DNA of 64,000 nucleotides from Bosea vaviloviae (GCF_001741865.1 NZ_CP017147.1:1-64000); one strand, 5' to 3'. Shown: positions 35,689 to 44,993, numbered from the stretch's first letter. The notes: a model not told the origin generated them from the letters alone. Translations and numbers: made by a program.

Positions 35689-36540
35689 TCACGTCCTCAA
35701 TTTCGGGTCGAAATAGTCGCGCAGCCAGTCGCCGAGCAGGTTGACGCTCAGAACGGTCAGCAGGATGGCAAGGCCGGGAAAGGTGACGATCCACCAGGCC
35801 GTGGAGATGTAGACGCGCCCCTCGGCCAGCATCCGCCCCCAGCTCGCATCGGGCGGCTGCACGCCGAGGCCCAGGAAGGACAGGGCCGCATCCATGATGA
35901 TGACGCGCGCGAGCTCCAGCGTCGCGACGACAAGCGCCGGTGTCAGGACATTGGGCAGGATATGGCGCAGCATGATGCGCCAGGTGCTCGCGCCGATCGC
36001 CCGGGCCGATTGCACAAATTCACGCGAGCGCAGCGCCAGCACCTGCCCGCGGATGATACGGGCGTAGCGGATCCAGCTGGTGACGGCCAGGACGATAACC
36101 AGGTTGGTCAGGTTGGGACCGAGCGCCGCGACCACGAGCAGCGCCAGCAGCATCAGCGGAATGGCGAGCTGGATATCGACGAGCCGCATCAGGATGCGGT
36201 CGACGACGCCGCCGAAATAGCCGGCGACGATGCCGAGGAAGACGCCGACGATGCCGCCCAGCACCACGGCACAGGTCGCGACCGAAAGCGTGATCTGGCT
36301 GCCATAGATGATGCGGCTGAGGATGTCGCGGCCGAGCTGGTCGGCGCCGAGCGGATGGGCGCCCGGGCTGAACAGGCCCGACCATGTCGGCGGCGCGAAG
36401 CGCCCGCGCAGATCCGAGCGCACCGGGTCGGGCAGTCCCAGCAAGGGCGCCAGGATCGCCGCTCCGATGAACAGCGTCAGCAGAACCGCGCCGAGCAGGC
36501 CGGTCCGGCTGCGAAGCAAGGCGCGCAGGAAATCAGCCAT
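35689..36540 (-). CDS. dppC: Peptide ABC transporter permease, DppC/OppC-like
   Basis: Inner-membrane permease, 283 residues from ATG 36540 (MADFLRALLRSR). DPVRSDLRGRFAPPTWSGLFSPGAHPLGADQLGRDILSRI-type region (HPLGADQLGRDILSR) is the DppC hallmark, followed by the EAA loop FVQSARAIGASTWRIMLRHILPN. It ends two bases before the creatinase-like gene and starts just after dppB. Confidence 0.94.
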   Translation of the reverse strand: MADFLRALLRSRTGLLGAVLLTLFIGAAILAPLLGLPDPVRSDLRGRFAPPTWSGLFSPGAHPLGADQLGRDILSRIIYGSQITLSVATCAVVLGGIVGVFLGIVAGYFGGVVDRILMRLVDIQLAIPLMLLALLVVAALGPNLTNLVIVLAVTSWIRYARIIRGQVLALRSREFVQSARAIGASTWRIMLRHILPNVLTPALVVATLELARVIIMDAALSFLGLGVQPPDASWGRMLAEGRVYISTAWWIVTFPGLAILLTVLSVNLLGDWLRDYFDPKLRT

Positions 36541-36541
36541 C

Positions 36542-37462
36542 TCAGGCACTCCCCTTGATGCGGGGGTCGAGCAGCGCATAGAGCAGGTCGACGATCAGGT
36601 TCGTCGCGACATAAATCGCCGCGATCAGCGCGACGCCGGCCTGGATCACGGGAAAATCCTTGGTCTCGATCGCCTGGACGATCAACCGGCCGACGCCCGG
36701 CCAGGCGAACACCGTCTCGGTGACGACCGAACCACCCAGAAGCTCACCGGTCAGGATGCCGATCATCGTCACCACCGGGATCAGCGCGTTGCGCGCGACA
36801 TGCCAGGTGAAGACGGTCGCCGGCATCAGCCCCTTGGCGCGGGCGGTGCGGACATAATCCTCCTTGAGCACGTCGAGCATGCTGGAGCGGAACAATCGCG
36901 CGATCGATGCGGAGACGAAGACGGCAAGCGTCAAGGCCGGCAGGACGAGGTTGGCCGGGCTGCCATAGCCGCCGGTCGGCAGCCAGCCGAGATCGACCGC
37001 AAACAGCAGGATCAGCATGATGCCGAGCCAGAACACCGGCGTCGCCTGCCCCAGCAAGGCCAGCGTCATCACCACGAATTCGGCAACCGAGCCGCGCCGC
37101 ATGGCGGCGATCGCGCCTGCCGTACCACCGATCAGGACACCGAGCACGATCGCGGTCAGTGCGAGTTGGATCGTTGCCGGCATCCGCTCCAGCACGACGC
37201 CGATGGCCGGGCGCCCGAACTGGAAGGACTGGCCGAAATCGCCGGTCAGGGCCTGGGCGAGAAAGGTGATGTATTGCCGCCAGATCGGCTGATCGAGCCC
37301 CAGCTCGGCCGACAATGCCTGCATCTGCTCGGGAGAAGCACCGACCGGCAGGAGCAGCGCGACCGGGTCGCCCAGGAAGCGCGTGACGAAGAACACGATC
37401 GTCACCACGCCCCAGATCGCAATGAGGGCCTCGCCGAGCTTTCCGGCAAAGTAGCGCGTCAC
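36542..37462 (-). CDS. dppB: Peptide ABC transporter permease, DppB/OppB-like
   Basis: Inner-membrane permease, 306 residues, six helices. N-terminal TRYFAGKLGEALIAIWGVVTIVFFVTR and GDPV are typical of DppB, and EDYVRTARAKGLMPATVFTWHVARNAL is the EAA loop. The start overlaps the stop of the alpha/beta hydrolase gene by four bases. Confidence 0.94.
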   Translation of the reverse strand: MTRYFAGKLGEALIAIWGVVTIVFFVTRFLGDPVALLLPVGASPEQMQALSAELGLDQPIWRQYITFLAQALTGDFGQSFQFGRPAIGVVLERMPATIQLALTAIVLGVLIGGTAGAIAAMRRGSVAEFVVMTLALLGQATPVFWLGIMLILLFAVDLGWLPTGGYGSPANLVLPALTLAVFVSASIARLFRSSMLDVLKEDYVRTARAKGLMPATVFTWHVARNALIPVVTMIGILTGELLGGSVVTETVFAWPGVGRLIVQAIETKDFPVIQAGVALIAAIYVATNLIVDLLYALLDPRIKGSA

Positions 37463-38322
37463 GGCACCGTCCTTGCGAGGAAGTCCCTGACGGCCGACAG
37501 CACGCGCGCATTGGCCTCGATATGGACGGCGTGGTTGGCGCCTTCGATCTCCAGCAGCTCGGCGCCCGGAACCATCTCGGCAATCAGGCGCGACTGGCTC
37601 GGCGGGCAGATCCAGTCGGCCGCGCCGCAGATCGCCAGCGTCGGCACATCGATGCCGGCGAGCCTGTCGCGCAGGTCGTAATCCTTGGTGGCGAAGAGCG
37701 CATTATGGGTTTGCGCATGCAGATGCAGCGTGCGCGTCTTCTCCAGCGCGGAGTCCGGGTCGAAATTCTCGAAATAGAGCGGCTGCAAAGCGAGCCAGAT
37801 CAGGCGCAGCTCGGTGTCGTCGATAATCTTGTCGGAGAACAGCTTCTCGACCATGCCGATCGAGGCGCAGGGCGCCTTGTGGAGGCGCGCCTTGAAATGC
37901 TCGATCGCCTCCGCCTCATGGTGGTGGCTCGGCGCAGTCCCGCGCAGGATCAGGCGCGACAGGCTGTTGCTGCCATATTTGACCGCATGGGTCAGCGCGA
38001 TCATGCCGCCGAAGGAACCGCCGATCAGCACGATCTTGCGGCCGCCGCAGAGCGCCTGCCGCAAGGCCTCGACATCGTCGGCGAACTGCTCGAACAGGAA
38101 AGGCGGCGTCAGCGAGCTGCGGCCGCAGCCGCGCTGGTCGAAGGCCAGCACGCGATAGCGGTCCGACAGCGCCTGATAGGCGCCGAACTCGCCGCGATGA
38201 TCGCCGATGCCGCGCCCGCCATGCAGCACGATGATGGTCTCGTCATGCTCCTCGCCGGCGACGTCGTAGCAGAACGTCGCGCCGTTGAGCTCGATCCAGC
38301 GCGGGTTTTCATTCGGCGGCAT
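37459..38322 (-). CDS. Alpha/beta hydrolase, proline iminopeptidase-like
   Basis: Serine hydrolase, 287 residues from ATG 38322 with AGGAAG upstream. Oxyanion loop LHGGRGIGDHRG, then FDQRGCGRSS, which is the signature of proline iminopeptidases, nucleophile S103 in GGSFGG, acid Asp in CGAADWICPP and His in GANHAVH. It could remove an N-terminal residue from an imported peptide or cleave an ester or amide. Its start lies 14 nt inside the end of the flavin monooxygenase gene, so translation is coupled. Confidence 0.9.
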   Translation of the reverse strand: MPPNENPRWIELNGATFCYDVAGEEHDETIIVLHGGRGIGDHRGEFGAYQALSDRYRVLAFDQRGCGRSSLTPPFLFEQFADDVEALRQALCGGRKIVLIGGSFGGMIALTHAVKYGSNSLSRLILRGTAPSHHHEAEAIEHFKARLHKAPCASIGMVEKLFSDKIIDDTELRLIWLALQPLYFENFDPDSALEKTRTLHLHAQTHNALFATKDYDLRDRLAGIDVPTLAICGAADWICPPSQSRLIAEMVPGAELLEIEGANHAVHIEANARVLSAVRDFLARTVP

Positions 38323-39781
38323 GGGAGGCTTCCTGCGAGGGGGCGTCGGCATCGGTCCATTCGTCGCCCTGGAGCTCGGGCGTGTCGAAGGCCTGGAGGG
38401 TGGCGAAATGCGTCTCGCGATCGGCGACGAACAGGCTGCGGACGATGCCGCGCGCGAGGCGGTCCGCGCCTTCGCTGATCGCCGGGATGTCGCCCGAGAG
38501 CTTGCCGTGACTCAAGGTGGCGGGAAAATTGAAGCAGTGGATGGCCTTGAGCGCCGGGCAGGAACCAGGCGTCTTCTCCAGGAACTCGAAGCTCTCGCCG
38601 AGATCGGGCGAGGTTTCGAGCTCCACATTGGGCATGTCGGCGGGTACCGGGAAGCGATCGCGCCAGAGCCGGATATGCGGGGCGAAATCGGCCAGTTCCG
38701 GGCGCGACATCAGCTCGACGCGGAAGCCCGTGCCGAAGATGATGAAATCAGTGTCGTAGCGCCCCTTCGGGGTCGTCAGGACGAGGTGCCCGTCGCGCTC
38801 CTCGATGTCGAGGATCGGGCTGCCCAAATGGAAATGCCCGTTGGGATGTTGCGAGACCCGCAAGGTGCTCGGGCGCGGCGGCGGCGTCTGTGCGCGCAAG
38901 GTATGGTCGAGGAAGCGCCATTTCCACTCGTCCGGCAGTCCGGCGAAGCCATGGACGACGCCCTGGCTGCCAATGCCGGTGAACTTGTTGACGCGCGGTA
39001 TGTCGGTGCGGCGGATGAACAGGTCGAGCCGCGCTGCACCGGCTTCCAGCGCGACGGCGGCATTATCCATCGATGACGCGCCAGCGCCGACCACGGCGAC
39101 GCGCTTGCCTTTCAGCGCCTCGAAATCGATCGCGTCGGCGGTATGGGCCCAATAGCGGCGGTCGATCGTCTCCGTGATCGACGGAACATAGGGCCCGCCA
39201 AGCCCGTCGCGCCCCGTGGCCAGGACGACATGGCGCGCATGGACGACCTCAGTCACGCCCGCTTTGACGATCTGGAGCGCGAGGATGCCGTCGGGCCGGG
39301 CATGGATCGCGGCGACCTCCGTCGCGTTCTCGACGGGCAGGTCGAGCATCCGGCGGTACCAGATCAGGTAATCCATCCAGAGCGCACGCGGCGCCCTGTC
39401 GAGCGCGTCCCAGGCGGCCCGCCCGAACTGGGCCTCGTAGAAGGCGCGGAAGGTCAGCGCCGGCAGGCCCATCGCCGGCCCGGTCAATTGCTTCGGCGAG
39501 CGCAAGGTCCGCATCCGCGCGAAGGTCACCCATGGCCCTTCCAGGCCCGCGGGCGCACGGTCGTAAAGCACGTGATTGTCGACGCCGAGGCGCTTCAGCA
39601 TGCCCGACGCGACCAATCCCGCCATGCCGGCACCGATGATGACGACGTCGCGCACGCGCCGCCCGTCGATCTCGCGCGGCGGCACCCAGGATTTTGCCGG
39701 AAGCTCCAGCCATTCCAGATCCTGACGCAAGCGGGCTTCCAGCGCCGCCAGCCCCATCGGGGTCGCGGGCGACACGGTCAT
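38309..39781 (-). CDS. FAD/NAD(P)-binding flavin monooxygenase-like protein
   Basis: Two-dinucleotide-binding flavoprotein, 490 residues. FAD Rossmann motif VVIIGAGMAG at 47-56, LATGRDG near 188, and a second Rossmann VAVVGAGASSMD at 229-239 for NAD(P)H. The layout matches class B monooxygenases, which oxygenate S, N or carbonyl carbon. The FMO linker FxGxxxHxxx(Y/F) is not obvious in its classic form, so a ring- or N-hydroxylating relative is possible. It is second in the operon, overlapping the LysR stop by four bases. Confidence 0.87.
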   Translation of the reverse strand: MTVSPATPMGLAALEARLRQDLEWLELPAKSWVPPREIDGRRVRDVVIIGAGMAGLVASGMLKRLGVDNHVLYDRAPAGLEGPWVTFARMRTLRSPKQLTGPAMGLPALTFRAFYEAQFGRAAWDALDRAPRALWMDYLIWYRRMLDLPVENATEVAAIHARPDGILALQIVKAGVTEVVHARHVVLATGRDGLGGPYVPSITETIDRRYWAHTADAIDFEALKGKRVAVVGAGASSMDNAAVALEAGAARLDLFIRRTDIPRVNKFTGIGSQGVVHGFAGLPDEWKWRFLDHTLRAQTPPPRPSTLRVSQHPNGHFHLGSPILDIEERDGHLVLTTPKGRYDTDFIIFGTGFRVELMSRPELADFAPHIRLWRDRFPVPADMPNVELETSPDLGESFEFLEKTPGSCPALKAIHCFNFPATLSHGKLSGDIPAISEGADRLARGIVRSLFVADRETHFATLQAFDTPELQGDEWTDADAPSQEASHAAE

Positions 39782-40776
39782 GAGCGCGCCTCCTGATTGT
39801 CCGCCGCGCCATAAACGGCATCGGCCAGCATCTCGGTGCCGGCCGCGTCACGCAGCACGAAGCCTGGAATGAGCGCAGCGGCGGATTTCAGCAGCGCCTC
39901 GTTCAGCGCCGCGATGCTGGGCGTGAGCGGGCGCGCGACAGGCGAGATCGCCCCGAACAGGAACGGGATGGTCACGTCGAGCGGGCGCAGCACGACGCCC
40001 TTGATGGGCAGACCACAGGCCGCCGCAGGCTCGATGATGGCGATGCCCAAACCGCGACGCGCCAAGGCGAGCGCCGTGAGCGATGCATTGGCGTCGATCA
40101 GCTCGCGCGGTGCGATGCCGGCTGCTGCGAAAGCCTCGTCCACCCGCCGGCGCAGCCGGTAGGGGTTTGCCATGGTGATGACGCGCCGCGCGGCAAGATC
40201 GGCGAGTGCGACGACGTCAAGGCTCGCCAGCGGATCGCTTTCCGCCATCGCCGCGAGGCAAGGCGCCTCGCCGATCCAGTGCACATCGAGGCCGGGATGC
40301 TCGATCGGCAGGGTAGCAAGGCCGAAATCGGCCGATTGCGACAGCACCTGCTGCACCACGCCCTCGGCCGAGAGCGCCTCGATATGGATCTGCCGCGGCA
40401 GGAGCGCCGGGTCCATCGCGGCGAGCGCATCCGGCACGATACCGGCAGCCAGCGCCGGCGTCGCAGCGAGTTCGATCGCGGGCAGCGCCCCGGCCCCGAT
40501 CGCCGCCGCACGCTCGCGGATATGCTTGAGGCCGAAGAACAGGCGTTCGACCTGGACATGGAACAGCACACCGCGCGGCGTCGGGCTGATGCGCGGACCG
40601 CTGCGATGCAAGAGCTCGTAGCCGATCTCCGCCTCGAGATCGCGGATCTGCCGGGTCACGGCCGGCTGGGAGCGATCCAGCAAGCGCGCCGCGCCGGTAA
40701 TGCTGCCAGCCGACATCACCGCCACGAAGGCTTCAAGCTGCCGGATGTCGAGCGCGCCATTATTCATATCTGGCAT
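39778..40776 (-). CDS. LysR-family transcriptional regulator
   Basis: Regulator, 332 residues from ATG 40776 (or 329 from ATG 40767; neither has a clear ribosome site). Winged helix at about 10-68 (LDIRQLEAFVAVMSAGSITGAARLLDRSQPAVTRQIRDLE) then a periplasmic-binding-like effector domain. It is the first gene of the long minus-strand operon and is divergent from the Cds1-like gene across 142 nt containing two dyads. LysR proteins in this layout usually activate the divergent unit when the inducer binds. Confidence 0.92.
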   Translation of the reverse strand: MPDMNNGALDIRQLEAFVAVMSAGSITGAARLLDRSQPAVTRQIRDLEAEIGYELLHRSGPRISPTPRGVLFHVQVERLFFGLKHIRERAAAIGAGALPAIELAATPALAAGIVPDALAAMDPALLPRQIHIEALSAEGVVQQVLSQSADFGLATLPIEHPGLDVHWIGEAPCLAAMAESDPLASLDVVALADLAARRVITMANPYRLRRRVDEAFAAAGIAPRELIDANASLTALALARRGLGIAIIEPAAACGLPIKGVVLRPLDVTIPFLFGAISPVARPLTPSIAALNEALLKSAAALIPGFVLRDAAGTEMLADAVYGAADNQEARS

Positions 40777-40788
40777 GCTAAGCCGGCA

Positions 40789-40809
40789 TTTATGCGGATC
40801 AAACATAAA
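40789..40809. promoter_or_regulatory. LysR-type dyad TTTATG-N9-CATAAA
   Basis: Perfect 6-bp arms, 21 bp overall, containing the T-N11-A core expected of LysR sites. It lies 13 nt upstream of the lysR start and 110 nt from the divergent gene. Confidence 0.55.
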
Positions 40810-40836
40810 ACACTGATCGATAACCGCCGATCCGCA
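40793..40836. promoter_or_regulatory. Second dyad TGCGGATC-N28-GATCCGCA
   Basis: Perfect 8-bp inverted repeat overlapping the first dyad. It could be part of the activation site or allow DNA looping by a LysR tetramer. Confidence 0.45.
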
Positions 40837-40918
40837 CATTTTTGAATGATTGGAAGATATTGATACTGAATTCGCATAATGAGAGACTGATTGTCCCCGA
40901 TCGGAACCCGGCACAGCA

Positions 40919-42034
40919 ATGCAAGTCCCCAGCTCCCCGCGCAGTTCTGACAATTGCCCTCGCGCCTGGGTCGGAGACGCCATCGCCGTGCTCGAAGCCG
41001 ACCAGCACCGCTCGGCCGATACGCATCTCTTCAAGCTCGGCTGCGCGGGCCTGAGCGGGATCGACATCTACCTCAAGGACGAGTCGACCCATCCCACAGG
41101 CAGCCTGAAACACCGGCTGGCGCGATCGCTCTTCCTCTACGCGCTCTGCAACGGGCATATCCGCGAGAACACACCGGTCGTGGAGGCCTCATCAGGCTCG
41201 ACAGCCGTCTCGGAAGCCTATTTCGCTGAGATGATCGGCGTGCCGTTCTATGCCGTGATGCCGCGCTCGACCTCGGCGGAGAAGGTCGCGGCGATCGAGC
41301 ATTACGGCGGAACCTGCCATTTCATCGATGATGGCCGGCTGCTCTACAGCGAGGCCGCCGCGCTCGCCCAGCGCCTGGGCGGCCACTACATGGACCAGTT
41401 CACCTTCGCCGAACGCGCCACCGACTGGCGCGGCAACAACAACATCGCCGAATCCATCTTCGAGCAGATGCAGCGCGAGCGTCACCCGATCCCGCGCTGG
41501 ATGGTGATGGGCGCCGGCACCGGCGGCACCTCGGCAACGCTCGGGCGCTATCTGCGCTACAAGCGCCATGCGACCAGGCTCTGCGTCGCCGATGTCGAGC
41601 ACTCCGCCTTCTTCGAGGGTTTCCGGACACGCGACGCCGCCTGCTGCTGCGAGCGCGCCTCGCTGATCGAGGGCGTCGGGCGGCCGCGCGTCGAGCCCTC
41701 CTTCATTCCCGGCGTCGTCGACCGCATGGTCAAGATTCCCGATGCGGCCTCGATCGCGGGGATGAACGTCCTGTCGCGCCGGCTCGGCCGCCGCGTCGGC
41801 GGCTCGACGGGCACGAATTTCTTCGCGCTGTGCTGGCTCGCCAATGAGATGAAGGCGAACGGCGTCGAGGGCTCGCTCGTCACCTTGATCTGCGATTCCG
41901 GCGAGCGCTATCTGAAGACCTATTACGAGCCCGAATGGGTCGTCTCGAAAGGTCTCGACGCCGCGCCCTATGAGGCCAGGATCGAGACCCTGCTGGCTGG
42001 CGGCGCGTTCGACTGCCATCTCGAAGAGGCCTGA
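40919..42034 (+). CDS. cds1: PLP-dependent cysteine synthase-family protein, Cds1-like cysteine desulfhydrase
   Basis: Fold-type II PLP enzyme, 371 residues. Lysine K64 in [17 protein letters not shown], substrate loop [16 protein letters not shown] at 89-104, and the PLP phosphate loop [16 protein letters not shown]. The sequence around K64 ([20 protein letters not shown]) is that of the Mycobacterium Cds1 group, which converts L-cysteine to sulfide, pyruvate and ammonia. The gene is divergent from LysR and heads a plus-strand run with two CMD proteins and a flavin monooxygenase. Sulfide release from cysteine or S-substituted cysteine fits the cluster. Exact substrate is inference. Confidence 0.85.
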   Translation: MQVPSSPRSSDNCPRAWVGDAIAVLEADQHRSADTHLFKLGCAGLSGIDIYLKDESTHPTGSLKHRLARSLFLYALCNGHIRENTPVVEASSGSTAVSEAYFAEMIGVPFYAVMPRSTSAEKVAAIEHYGGTCHFIDDGRLLYSEAAALAQRLGGHYMDQFTFAERATDWRGNNNIAESIFEQMQRERHPIPRWMVMGAGTGGTSATLGRYLRYKRHATRLCVADVEHSAFFEGFRTRDAACCCERASLIEGVGRPRVEPSFIPGVVDRMVKIPDAASIAGMNVLSRRLGRRVGGSTGTNFFALCWLANEMKANGVEGSLVTLICDSGERYLKTYYEPEWVVSKGLDAAPYEARIETLLAGGAFDCHLEEA

Positions 42035-42061
42035 GCCTCCACCCGATCGCAAGAGAGACGC

Positions 42062-42559
42062 ATGTCTTCCACCACTGTCATGTCTTCCGCCACTCTCATC
42101 GAGCAGCTTGCCGGCATCGAGCCCGGATCGGCGCTTGCGCAGGCGCTCTCGACCCGAGCCGAGATCATGCGCCTGAGCCAGGCAAGCCATGACGCGGTCC
42201 TCGTCCCCAAGGAGCCTGGTGGCCTGAGCCATGGCCTGCGCGCCGCGCTCGCCGCCCGCATGGCGCGGCAGAACGCCGACCTCGCTTTGGTTGCGCATTA
42301 CGAGGCCTGCCTCGCCCGCACCGGCGAAGTCGAGGCCGTGCCCCTCTCCGAGCCGGAACGGCAGCGTATAGCGGCAATCCTCCGCCATGCCGACATGCTG
42401 ACCTTGTCTCCGCGCGACGCGACGCGGGCCGATATCGAGACGCTGAAGGCGGCCGGCGTCGAGGAGGCCGACATTGTCCGCCTCGCCGAGCTCGCCGCCT
42501 TCGTGAACTATCAGATCCGCGTCCTGGCCGGCCTCAAGGTCTTGAGGGGAACCCGATGA
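42062..42559 (+). CDS. CMD domain protein, Avi_7170-like
   Basis: Small alpha-helical protein, 165 residues, related to carboxymuconolactone decarboxylase/AhpD folds. It has ALSTRAEIMRLSQASHDAVLVP and VRLAELAAFVNYQIRVLAGLKVL but no CxxC, so it lacks the redox pair of AhpD. It is always worth reading with the next gene: the two make the Avi_7170/Avi_7169 pair known near luciferase-like monooxygenases and peptide transporters. Stop overlaps the next start by four bases. Function unknown, perhaps a non-catalytic subunit. Confidence 0.75.
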   Translation: MSSTTVMSSATLIEQLAGIEPGSALAQALSTRAEIMRLSQASHDAVLVPKEPGGLSHGLRAALAARMARQNADLALVAHYEACLARTGEVEAVPLSEPERQRIAAILRHADMLTLSPRDATRADIETLKAAGVEEADIVRLAELAAFVNYQIRVLAGLKVLRGTR

Positions 42560-43131
42560 GCAACGTCGTCCACGCCTTCACCAGCACGGTTCCGGTCTGG
42601 TCGCCCTATGTCACGCCGGTCGACCTCGCCTCGGCGACGCCCGAGCAGATGGCGGCGATGCAGGTGACGCCCTCCAACAAAGGCGTCTCGAAATACGTCC
42701 TCACTTTGGCGCATGATCCGGAATCGCTGGCGGTGCGCTCGCCGCTGTTCAACCTGATCATGTATGGCAAGGACGGCTTGTCCTCCGCCGAGCGCGAGCT
42801 CGGGGCAGTCGGCGCCTCCGTCGTCAACCGCTGCATCTATTGCGCTGCGGTCCACGCCTCGCGCTTCAACGGCCTGACCAAGCGCCCCGAGGTCATCGAA
42901 GCGATCTTCAAGGACGAGCTCGAAGCCAAGATCGCACCGCGCGAGCAGGCGATCTTCGATTTTTCGGCGCGGCTCTCGACGACGCCATCACAGCTCGTGC
43001 AAGACGACGCGGACGCCCTGCGCAAGGCAGGGCTCGACGAGCTCGAAATGCTCGACCTCGTTCTCTCCTCCGCCATCTTCGGCTGGGCGAACCGGCTGAT
43101 GCATACGCTGGGCGAGCCGCTGGAACCCTGA
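42556..43131 (+). CDS. Alkylhydroperoxidase-domain protein, Avi_7169-like
   Basis: AhpD/CMD-fold protein, 191 residues, with the full redox site: E79 in SSAERELGAV, and NRCIYCAAVHASRF containing C93, C96 and H100. AhpD proteins use this Cys pair to reduce peroxides. Translationally coupled (ATGA) to the preceding CMD protein, with which it may form a complex. In the cluster it could remove peroxide or sulfenic by-products made by the flavin monooxygenases. Confidence 0.86.
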   Translation: MSNVVHAFTSTVPVWSPYVTPVDLASATPEQMAAMQVTPSNKGVSKYVLTLAHDPESLAVRSPLFNLIMYGKDGLSSAERELGAVGASVVNRCIYCAAVHASRFNGLTKRPEVIEAIFKDELEAKIAPREQAIFDFSARLSTTPSQLVQDDADALRKAGLDELEMLDLVLSSAIFGWANRLMHTLGEPLEP

Positions 43132-43197
43132 GATCCGGCGCCTTCTGTCCGCCGGACGGATCATTGTTCCACCACAAGGCGTCGCGACAGGACAAAT

Positions 43198-43225
43198 GCG
43201 CTCGCTACGCCCCCGCAGCGAGCGC
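43198..43225 (+). terminator. Strong hairpin after the CMD gene pair
   Basis: Perfect 9-bp stem GCGCTCGCT/AGCGAGCGC with a 10-nt loop, 67 nt after the stop. A T-run does not follow directly. It may end or attenuate the transcript before the monooxygenase gene. Confidence 0.45.
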
Positions 43226-43314
43226 GAACATCGCTTTGTGCGCCCCCTCCTAAAAAACGCAACGCCCCTGTCTTAAGTCTTGAGGCGCTCGAGACCCTCA
43301 CGACAGGCCGCTCC

Positions 43315-44640
43315 ATGCCCGCTCCCCGCCAGCTTCATCTCGGCGCCTTCATGCGCCCGGTCAGCATCCATACCGGCGCCTGGCGCTATCCCGGCGCCTA
43401 CCCGGATGCCAATTTCAACTTCGGGCACCTGAAGCGCTTCGCGCAGAAGCTCGAGGCCGGCAAGTTCGACGCCTTGTTCATGGCCGATCATCTCGCCGTG
43501 CTGAACATGCCGGTCGAGGCGCTGAAGCGCAGCCACACCGTGACCTCCTTCGAGCCCTTCACCCTGCTCTCGGCGCTCGCCAGCGTCACCGAGCATATCG
43601 GGCTCGTCGCCACGGCCTCGACGACTTTCGACGCCGCCTACCATATCGCTCGGCGCTTCGCCTCGCTCGACCATATCAGCGGCGGCCGGGCGGGCTGGAA
43701 CATCGTCACCACCTCGAACCCCGACGCCGCGCTGAATTTCGGGCTCGACGAGCATATGGACCATGGCGAGCGCTATGACCGGGCGCGCGAGTTCTACGAT
43801 GTCGTCACCGGGCTCTGGGATTCATTCGCCGACGACGCCTTCATCCGCGACCGCGAGAGCGGGCTCTTCTTCGATCCGGAAAAGATGCATGTGCTGGCAC
43901 ATAAGGGCGAGCACCTCTCGGTGCGCGGCCCGCTCAACATCGCCCGGACGCCGCAGGGCTGGCCGGTGATCGTTCAGGCCGGCGCCTCCGAGCCCGGACG
44001 TCAGCTCGCAGCCGAGACGGCCGAGCTCGTCTTCGCCGCCCACCGGACGCTCGACGCCGGCCAGGCCTTCTATGCCGATGTGAAGGGCCGGATGGAGGCG
44101 ATCGGCCGTAATCCCGACCACCTCAAGATCCTGCCCGGGGTCCTCACCGTGGTCGGCGACACGGTCGAGGAGGCGCAGGAGAAGCGCGCCTTGCTCGACA
44201 GCTTCGTGCATTACGACAGCGCCATCGCCTCGCTCTCGATCGCGCTCGGCCATGATGCCTCGGGTTTCGACCCCGACGGGCCGCTGCCCGAGATCCCTGA
44301 GACCAATCAGAGCAAGAGCGGTCGCGAGCGCACCATCGAACTGGCGCGGCGCGAGAATCTGACCGTGCGCCAATTGGCGCAGCGGCTCGGCGGCTATGGC
44401 GGGCTCGCCTTCGTCGGCACGCCCGAGACCATCGCGGATTCGATGGAGGAATGGCTGACGACGCGCGGCAGCGACGGCTTCAACGTGATGTTCCCCTATC
44501 TGCCGGAAGGGCTCGACGACTTCGTCGACAAGGTCGTGCCGGTGCTGCAGCGGCGCGGCCTGTTCCGGACGGAGTATACCGGCAAGACCTTGCGCGAGAA
44601 TCTCGGCCTGCCCCGCCCGGCGAACCGGTTCTTCGCCTGA
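43315..44640 (+). CDS. Luciferase-like flavin monooxygenase, NtaA/SnaA/DszA family
   Basis: FMNH2-dependent oxygenase, 441 residues, the length of this family. N-terminal HLGAFMRPVSIHTGAWRYPGA, then FDALFMADHLAV, DHISGGRAGWNIVTTSNPDAALNFG and GWPVIVQAGASEPGRQLAAETAE are its standard blocks. Members break C-S bonds (DszA), oxidise N-acyl S-alkyl cysteines (CmoJ/YtnJ) or chelators (NtaA). It needs reduced flavin from a partner; a flavin reductase is encoded at 50182. With peptide transporter, CMD pair and cysteine desulfhydrase, an S-substituted cysteine-like substrate is plausible. Confidence 0.9.
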   Translation: MPAPRQLHLGAFMRPVSIHTGAWRYPGAYPDANFNFGHLKRFAQKLEAGKFDALFMADHLAVLNMPVEALKRSHTVTSFEPFTLLSALASVTEHIGLVATASTTFDAAYHIARRFASLDHISGGRAGWNIVTTSNPDAALNFGLDEHMDHGERYDRAREFYDVVTGLWDSFADDAFIRDRESGLFFDPEKMHVLAHKGEHLSVRGPLNIARTPQGWPVIVQAGASEPGRQLAAETAELVFAAHRTLDAGQAFYADVKGRMEAIGRNPDHLKILPGVLTVVGDTVEEAQEKRALLDSFVHYDSAIASLSIALGHDASGFDPDGPLPEIPETNQSKSGRERTIELARRENLTVRQLAQRLGGYGGLAFVGTPETIADSMEEWLTTRGSDGFNVMFPYLPEGLDDFVDKVVPVLQRRGLFRTEYTGKTLRENLGLPRPANRFFA

Positions 44641-44764
44641 CAGCGAGCGGGAGGCCGCATCCGTGACTGCCCGGATAAGCGGCACCGAGCGAAAGGCTAT
44701 CGCGGAGCGCGGTCTGGAGAGGTCGACATCCCTCCCGGACAGCGATCTTTGAAAGGACATTTCA

Positions 44765-44793
44765 TTGACCGGGCCCAAGCGATCGAGAAATAC
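44765..44793 (+). promoter_or_regulatory. Weak sigma-70-like promoter candidate before the ssu leader
   Basis: TTGACC and AAATAC are separated by 17 bases. The -35 box is good, the -10 poor. It lies about 120 nt before the leader peptide start. No conserved CysB-type site could be picked out by eye. Confidence 0.3.
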
Positions 44794-44916
44794 TCAAGTA
44801 TCGAAACGATGTCGTCCGGATCGATCGCGGGATTTGCTGGAGCAGCTTGCGCCGCGTCACCAACGCTAAAAGCACCACGATCAATTCGTGGGCTCCCAAT
44901 GGATGGAGACACGGTC

Positions 44917-44991
44917 ATGATCTACCTCACCCACTTCGTAATACGAGGCTTGCTGCGCGTTTCGGCCTTCCTGCGCTCCACCCGATGTTGA
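44917..44991 (+). CDS. Putative 24-residue leader peptide of the sulfonate operon, ending in Cys
   Basis: Short frame ATG to TGA encoding a peptide that starts MIYLTHFVIRG and ends FLRSTRC, with GGAG nine bases upstream. It is basic, has Arg at four places and its last codon is the only Cys codon. It lies 351 nt upstream of the first ssuA and is followed at once by two hairpins. Cysteine-rich or cysteine-terminated leader peptides precede sulfur genes in other bacteria; here ribosome stalling at the terminal Cys codon could sense cysteine. The assignment is from position and shape only. Confidence 0.5.
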   Translation: MIYLTHFVIRGLLRVSAFLRSTRC

Positions 44992-44993
44992 CC

